Shown one piece after another: positions 12,679 through 17,196 of a DNA stretch of 17,196 nucleotides; position 1 is the first letter of the stretch; each line of letters begins with the position of its first letter. Below the pieces are notes generated by a model. That model made no database searches and had not been told where the DNA came from. It worked only from the letters and a program-made list of their open reading frames with translations. The stretch comes from CAYMDD01 sp964409675 (GTDB lineage Bacteria > Pseudomonadota > Alphaproteobacteria > Rickettsiales > SXRF01), in the NCBI GenBank assembly GCA_964409675.1, contig CAYPEF010000039.1:1-17196 (forward strand), read 5' to 3'. Made by a program: the position numbers and the translations under genes.

Positions 12679-13095
12679 TCAGGCGCCGTATAAATCCCGA
12701 TACCAGGGAGCTGTTTCCAGCGTTGGCCTGAACCAGTCGAATCCCCAGTAATCCGGGTTAAGCGCTTTGCGTTTCTCGATTTCCTGTTCGATCAGGGATT
12801 TGTATTTGGCATAAAAGGCGAACTGGATTTCCCAGTCTTCTTTCGGGGTGCGCGCATCTTCTTCTTCCGGTTCAGTGGCAAGCGTATCCAGCCGCTCCAT
12901 CAGCTTGAGCACGCTGGCGAGCATCTTGGCATCACCTTCAAGCGCCTGGCGGATCATGTTTTTCACCAGTGCTTGGGCCTTAGTGATGGCGGCGTTTCCA
13001 TCATCGGTGGGCAATTCCTGCGATAGTTCGGCGAGGAAATCGGTGAGGATGGTTTTTTCGCCGGTGGAGATGGAGCGGGGCTTTCGGGTGGTCAT
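12679..13095 (-). CDS. Conserved-looking hypothetical protein (138 aa)
   Basis: The ATG at 13095 is preceded by AGAGGA eight bases upstream, so I reject a longer frame back to 13260 that would run through a palindromic repeat. The product is soluble, with no signal peptide. It has a basic start (MTTRKPRSISTGEKT), a helical middle (KAQALVKNMIRQALEGDAKMLASVLKLMERLDTL, about 39-72), an acidic linker (EPEEEDART) and a C-terminus rich in aromatic residues (NPDYWGFDWFRPTLETAPWYRDLYGA). The middle part faintly resembles the DUF5681-type segment of phage-associated proteins (xxALxGDAKAxxxLLxLxER), but I cannot assign it. Well-placed ribosome site and normal codon use suggest a real gene. Confidence 0.75.
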   Translation of the reverse strand: MTTRKPRSISTGEKTILTDFLAELSQELPTDDGNAAITKAQALVKNMIRQALEGDAKMLASVLKLMERLDTLATEPEEEDARTPKEDWEIQFAFYAKYKSLIEQEIEKRKALNPDYWGFDWFRPTLETAPWYRDLYGA

Positions 13096-13159
13096 GGCAT
13101 TTCCTCTTGGTATTCCCAGCAGGATGCATGAAAACGCACGATCAGGAAGATGCTTATTA

Positions 13160-13260
13160 TTGTTACTCCGCCGTATGGCGGGGTCTGGGGGAAAATGCGC
13201 TGCATTTTCCGGCGTTGCTTTGCAACGCCACCGGATCCCGCAACGAATGCGGGATGACAA
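13160..13260. repeat. Nested palindromic element E3
   Basis: The outer arms TTGTTACTCC (13160-13169) and GGGATGACAA (13251-13260) pair over 9 of 10 positions with two G-U. Inside are side hairpins GCC-GTAT-GGC (13170-13179) and GCA-ACGAA-TGC (13240-13250), then inner arms GGGTCTGG (13181-13188) and CCGGATCCC (13231-13239) with one bulge. The centre holds two more perfect hairpins: GGAAAATGC-GCT-GCATTTTCC (13190-13210) and GGCGTTGC-TTT-GCAACGCC (13211-13229). Almost every base is paired. It separates the ABC-F stop (13263) from the 138-aa gene and follows the same plan as the elements at 9104 and 15232. Confidence 0.85.
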
Positions 13261-13262
13261 GA

Positions 13263-15095
<1,833 letters not shown>

Positions 15096-15231
15096 GGAAT
15101 GTCCGCTATTAATAAATAAGCCGCGCAAACTAACGGGTTGCGGCCTATCGGTCAATTGCATTGACGCATTCTTGCGGATGACGGATAAGGGAATATCTTT
15201 ACTAAATCCTCTCTATAAACCACTTTATTAT

Positions 15232-15330
15232 CGTCATTCCCCGAATTTTCCATCAGGAAAATTATAGGGGAATCCGTGAAGGGTGCGGCATGGATTCCCC
15301 TATAATCGCTACGCGATTCGGGGAATGACG
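15232..15330. repeat. Nested palindromic element E2
   Basis: The outer arms CGTCATTCCCCGAAT (15232-15246) and ATTCGGGGAATGACG (15316-15330) are perfect over 15 bp. Side hairpins TTTCC-ATCA-GGAAA (15247-15260) and CGC-TAC-GCG (15307-15315) follow. Then come inner arms ATTATAGGGGAATCC (15261-15275) and GGATTCCCCTATAAT (15292-15306), again perfect over 15 bp, around a 16-base centre. It lies in the divergent space between the ABC-F gene and recQ, 42 bp upstream of the recQ ATG. Confidence 0.92.
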
Positions 15331-15372
15331 GAGGAAAACAGGGGATTACAAAGGGAAAAAACAAGCTTTACT

Positions 15373-17196
15373 ATGCCCACCACCCGCGACCAAGCGCTTA
15401 CTATCTTACAAAAAACCTACGGCTATCCGAGTTTTCGCGGGGAGCAGGCTGAGATTATCGAGCATGTGATTCAGGGCAACCATGCCTTCGTGCTGATGCC
15501 GACGGGGGGCGGCAAGTCGCTCTGTTACCAGATTCCGGCGCTGTGCCGGGAGGGGGTGGCAATCATCGTCTCGCCGCTGATTGCCTTGATGCAGGACCAG
15601 GTGAGCGCGCTGACCGAACTCGGCATCCGCGCCGCCGCCATCAATTCCAACCTGCCCGCCAGTGAGGTGGCGCGCGCCAAGCAAGGCATCCGCGACGGCA
15701 CGCTCGATATGGTCTATGTGGCGCCGGAGCGGCTGCTGATGGAGGATTTTCTCGATCTGCTTTCGCAGGCAAAGATTGCGCTTTTTGCCATTGACGAGGC
15801 GCACTGCGTCTCGCAGTGGGGGCATGATTTCAGGCCGCATTATACGCAGCTCAACCTGCTGGCCGAGCGCTTCCCGCAGGTGCCGCGCATCGCGCTCACC
15901 GCCACCGCAGACGCGCCGACGCGAAAAGACATTGTGGAGCGCCTGCATTTAACGCAGGGCCGCAGCTTCGTGGCCGGGTTTGACCGGCCCAATATTCATT
16001 ACACGATCCTGATCAAGGATAATCCGCAGAAGCAGATATTACGCTTCATCCAGGAGCAGCACCCAAAGGATAGCGGCATCGTCTATTGCCTGTCGCGCAA
16101 GACTACGGAAGAAACGGCGCGGTGGCTGGCCGGGCAGGGGTTCAAGGCACTGCCCTATCATGCGGGGCTGTCGGCGGAAGAACGCGCGCGTAACCAAGAG
16201 CGGTTTTTGCGCGAGGATAATATCATCATGGTGGCGACCATTGCGTTCGGCATGGGCATCGACAAGCCGGATGTGCGGTTTGTGGCGCATATGAATATTC
16301 CCAAGAATATCGAGGCTTACTATCAGGAAACGGGCCGCGCCGGGCGCGACGGGCTGCCCTCCAATGCGCTGATGGTATACGGCATGCAGGACGCGGCGAT
16401 GCAGCGCAGCTTCATCGAGGAATCGAACGCGCCGGATGTGCAGAAGCGTATCGAGCACCAGAAACTGAATGCGCTGCTGGGACTATGCGAAGCGGCAGGG
16501 TGCAGGCGGAAAGTGCTGCTGGAATATTTTGGCGACACCGGCGAGCCGTGCGGCAATTGCGATACCTGTCTGTCGCCGCCGGAGACGTTTGAAGGCAGCG
16601 TGGCTGCGCAGAAGGCGCTTTCCTGCGTGATTCGCACCGGCCAGCGGTTCGGGGTGAGTTATCTGATTGATGTATTGATAGGCAGGAGCAACGAGCGCAT
16701 GGAGCGCTTCGGCCATGATAGGCTGGCGACCTTCGGAGTGGGCACCGAGCTTTCCAGGCAGGAATGGCAGAGCGTCTTCCGCCAGCTGGTGGCGCTGAAT
16801 TTGCTCTGGGTGGACAGCGCCGAGCATGGCGGCATCAAGCTGACACCGGCGGGCACGGCGTTTTTGAAGGCGCGTGAGGCGCTGGCGCTGCGGCGCTTTA
16901 CCGGCAAGATACGCGCGCCGCGGCCCATCCGCAGTGCACCGGAGGCGGCGTTCGAGGCGGAGGTGGATGCGCAGCTGTTCGCTGCCCTCAAGGCCGCGCG
17001 GCTGGAGCTGGCGCGGGCGCAGAATTTGCCGCCCTATATCATCTTCCACGACAAGACCTTGCGCGACATGGCTGCCATGCGCCCGCTCACGCGCGAGGCG
17101 TTGAGCGGCATCAGCGGCGTCGGCGAGCGCAAGATGGAGCGGTATGGGGAGGTGTTTTTGAGCGTAATCAACCAGCATGAGCTGAGCGCGGCGTAA
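15373..17196 (+). CDS. recQ: ATP-dependent DNA helicase RecQ
   Basis: A 607-residue protein, full length for RecQ (E. coli is 609), ending at the last base of the window. The helicase core has motif 0 (FRGEQAEII, 21-29), Walker A MPTGGGKSLCYQ (K48), DEAHC (141-145) with the aromatic-rich loop SQWGHDFRPHY, ALTATA (174-179), and motif VI QETGRAGRDG (318-327). The RecQ-Ct zinc site uses C377, C393, C396 and C399. A winged helix follows, with an HRDC domain at about 525-600 (ILE-like GISGVGERKMERYGE at its end). It unwinds 3'-tailed DNA in recombination and fork repair. I chose the ATG at 15373 (MPTTRDQALTILQKTYGYPS); earlier in-frame ATGs lie in the palindromic element. The Shine-Dalgarno is weak (AAAGGGA is about 17 bases away). 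Confidence 0.96.
   Translation: MPTTRDQALTILQKTYGYPSFRGEQAEIIEHVIQGNHAFVLMPTGGGKSLCYQIPALCREGVAIIVSPLIALMQDQVSALTELGIRAAAINSNLPASEVARAKQGIRDGTLDMVYVAPERLLMEDFLDLLSQAKIALFAIDEAHCVSQWGHDFRPHYTQLNLLAERFPQVPRIALTATADAPTRKDIVERLHLTQGRSFVAGFDRPNIHYTILIKDNPQKQILRFIQEQHPKDSGIVYCLSRKTTEETARWLAGQGFKALPYHAGLSAEERARNQERFLREDNIIMVATIAFGMGIDKPDVRFVAHMNIPKNIEAYYQETGRAGRDGLPSNALMVYGMQDAAMQRSFIEESNAPDVQKRIEHQKLNALLGLCEAAGCRRKVLLEYFGDTGEPCGNCDTCLSPPETFEGSVAAQKALSCVIRTGQRFGVSYLIDVLIGRSNERMERFGHDRLATFGVGTELSRQEWQSVFRQLVALNLLWVDSAEHGGIKLTPAGTAFLKAREALALRRFTGKIRAPRPIRSAPEAAFEAEVDAQLFAALKAARLELARAQNLPPYIIFHDKTLRDMAAMRPLTREALSGISGVGERKMERYGEVFLSVINQHELSAA

Noticed and set aside
13160..13260. CRISPR array or transcription terminator set
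   Set aside because: The hairpins differ in sequence with no repeated unit and spacer. They have no U-rich tails and fit the nested palindrome plan of two other sites.
15283..15372. Longer recQ N-terminus from 15283
   Set aside because: The extension is translated palindrome sequence; the RecQ domain begins normally at 15373.

Overview
The window looks like draft chromosome of an alphaproteobacterium, probably a scaffold from an isolate or metagenome assembly. The support is an ECF sigma/NrsF (DUF1109) pair with SigF-type promoters, the tRNA-Phe sequence, DUF983 and DUF167 genes, and GTCAT-ended intergenic palindromes. The evidence does not reach genus level. A run of 100 Ns (11147-11246) is a scaffold gap, so the layout across it is not fully certain.

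Left edge (1-713): the end of an integrated element. It holds the C-terminus of a tyrosine recombinase, then about 410 bp with six direct GATACCAA-type repeats (candidate integrase arm sites). The att core follows, where the 3' end of tRNA-Phe (669-713) is regenerated without its 5' half. The element lies to the left, off the window; host chromosome starts right of 713.

Centre-left (976-7164): the most interesting region, a SigF-controlled stress locus. On the minus strand, sigF and nrsF (sigma and membrane anti-sigma) precede a bufferin-type RiPP operon. That operon is bufA (secreted precursor, four Cys in two CX5C units), a fused MNIO(DUF692)-DUF2063 enzyme (bufBC) and doxX. Diverging on the plus strand are a 53-aa CxxC small protein, a Tat-exported one-Cys MsrB, a 26-aa micro-ORF and a DipZ-type membrane thiol reductase. 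I find the same promoter form, TGTAACC-N16-CGAAT(A/C), in front of bufA and in front of the msrB-dipZ group. One regulon may therefore cover a modified metal-binding peptide and a periplasmic methionine-sulfoxide repair system fed with electrons across the membrane.

Centre (7347-9589): a frameshifted, truncated PaiB-like gene, a Bcr/CflA-type MFS transporter and a Rid-family protein.

Centre-right (9599-13095, all minus): an unrecognised 42-aa ORF, a secreted PQQ-type sugar (sorbosone) dehydrogenase cut by the gap, a 61-aa single-pass membrane protein, a Gly/Ser/Tyr-rich protein gene with an in-frame amber codon, a DUF983 protein, a YggU/DUF167 protein, and an unassigned 138-aa protein.

Right (13263-17196): an ABC-F ATPase (minus) and recQ (plus, complete and ending at the window edge). 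Three intergenic spaces (9104-9211, 13160-13260, 15232-15330) hold palindromes with different sequences but the same nested plan: outer stem, two side hairpins, inner stem. They look like one dispersed repeat family.
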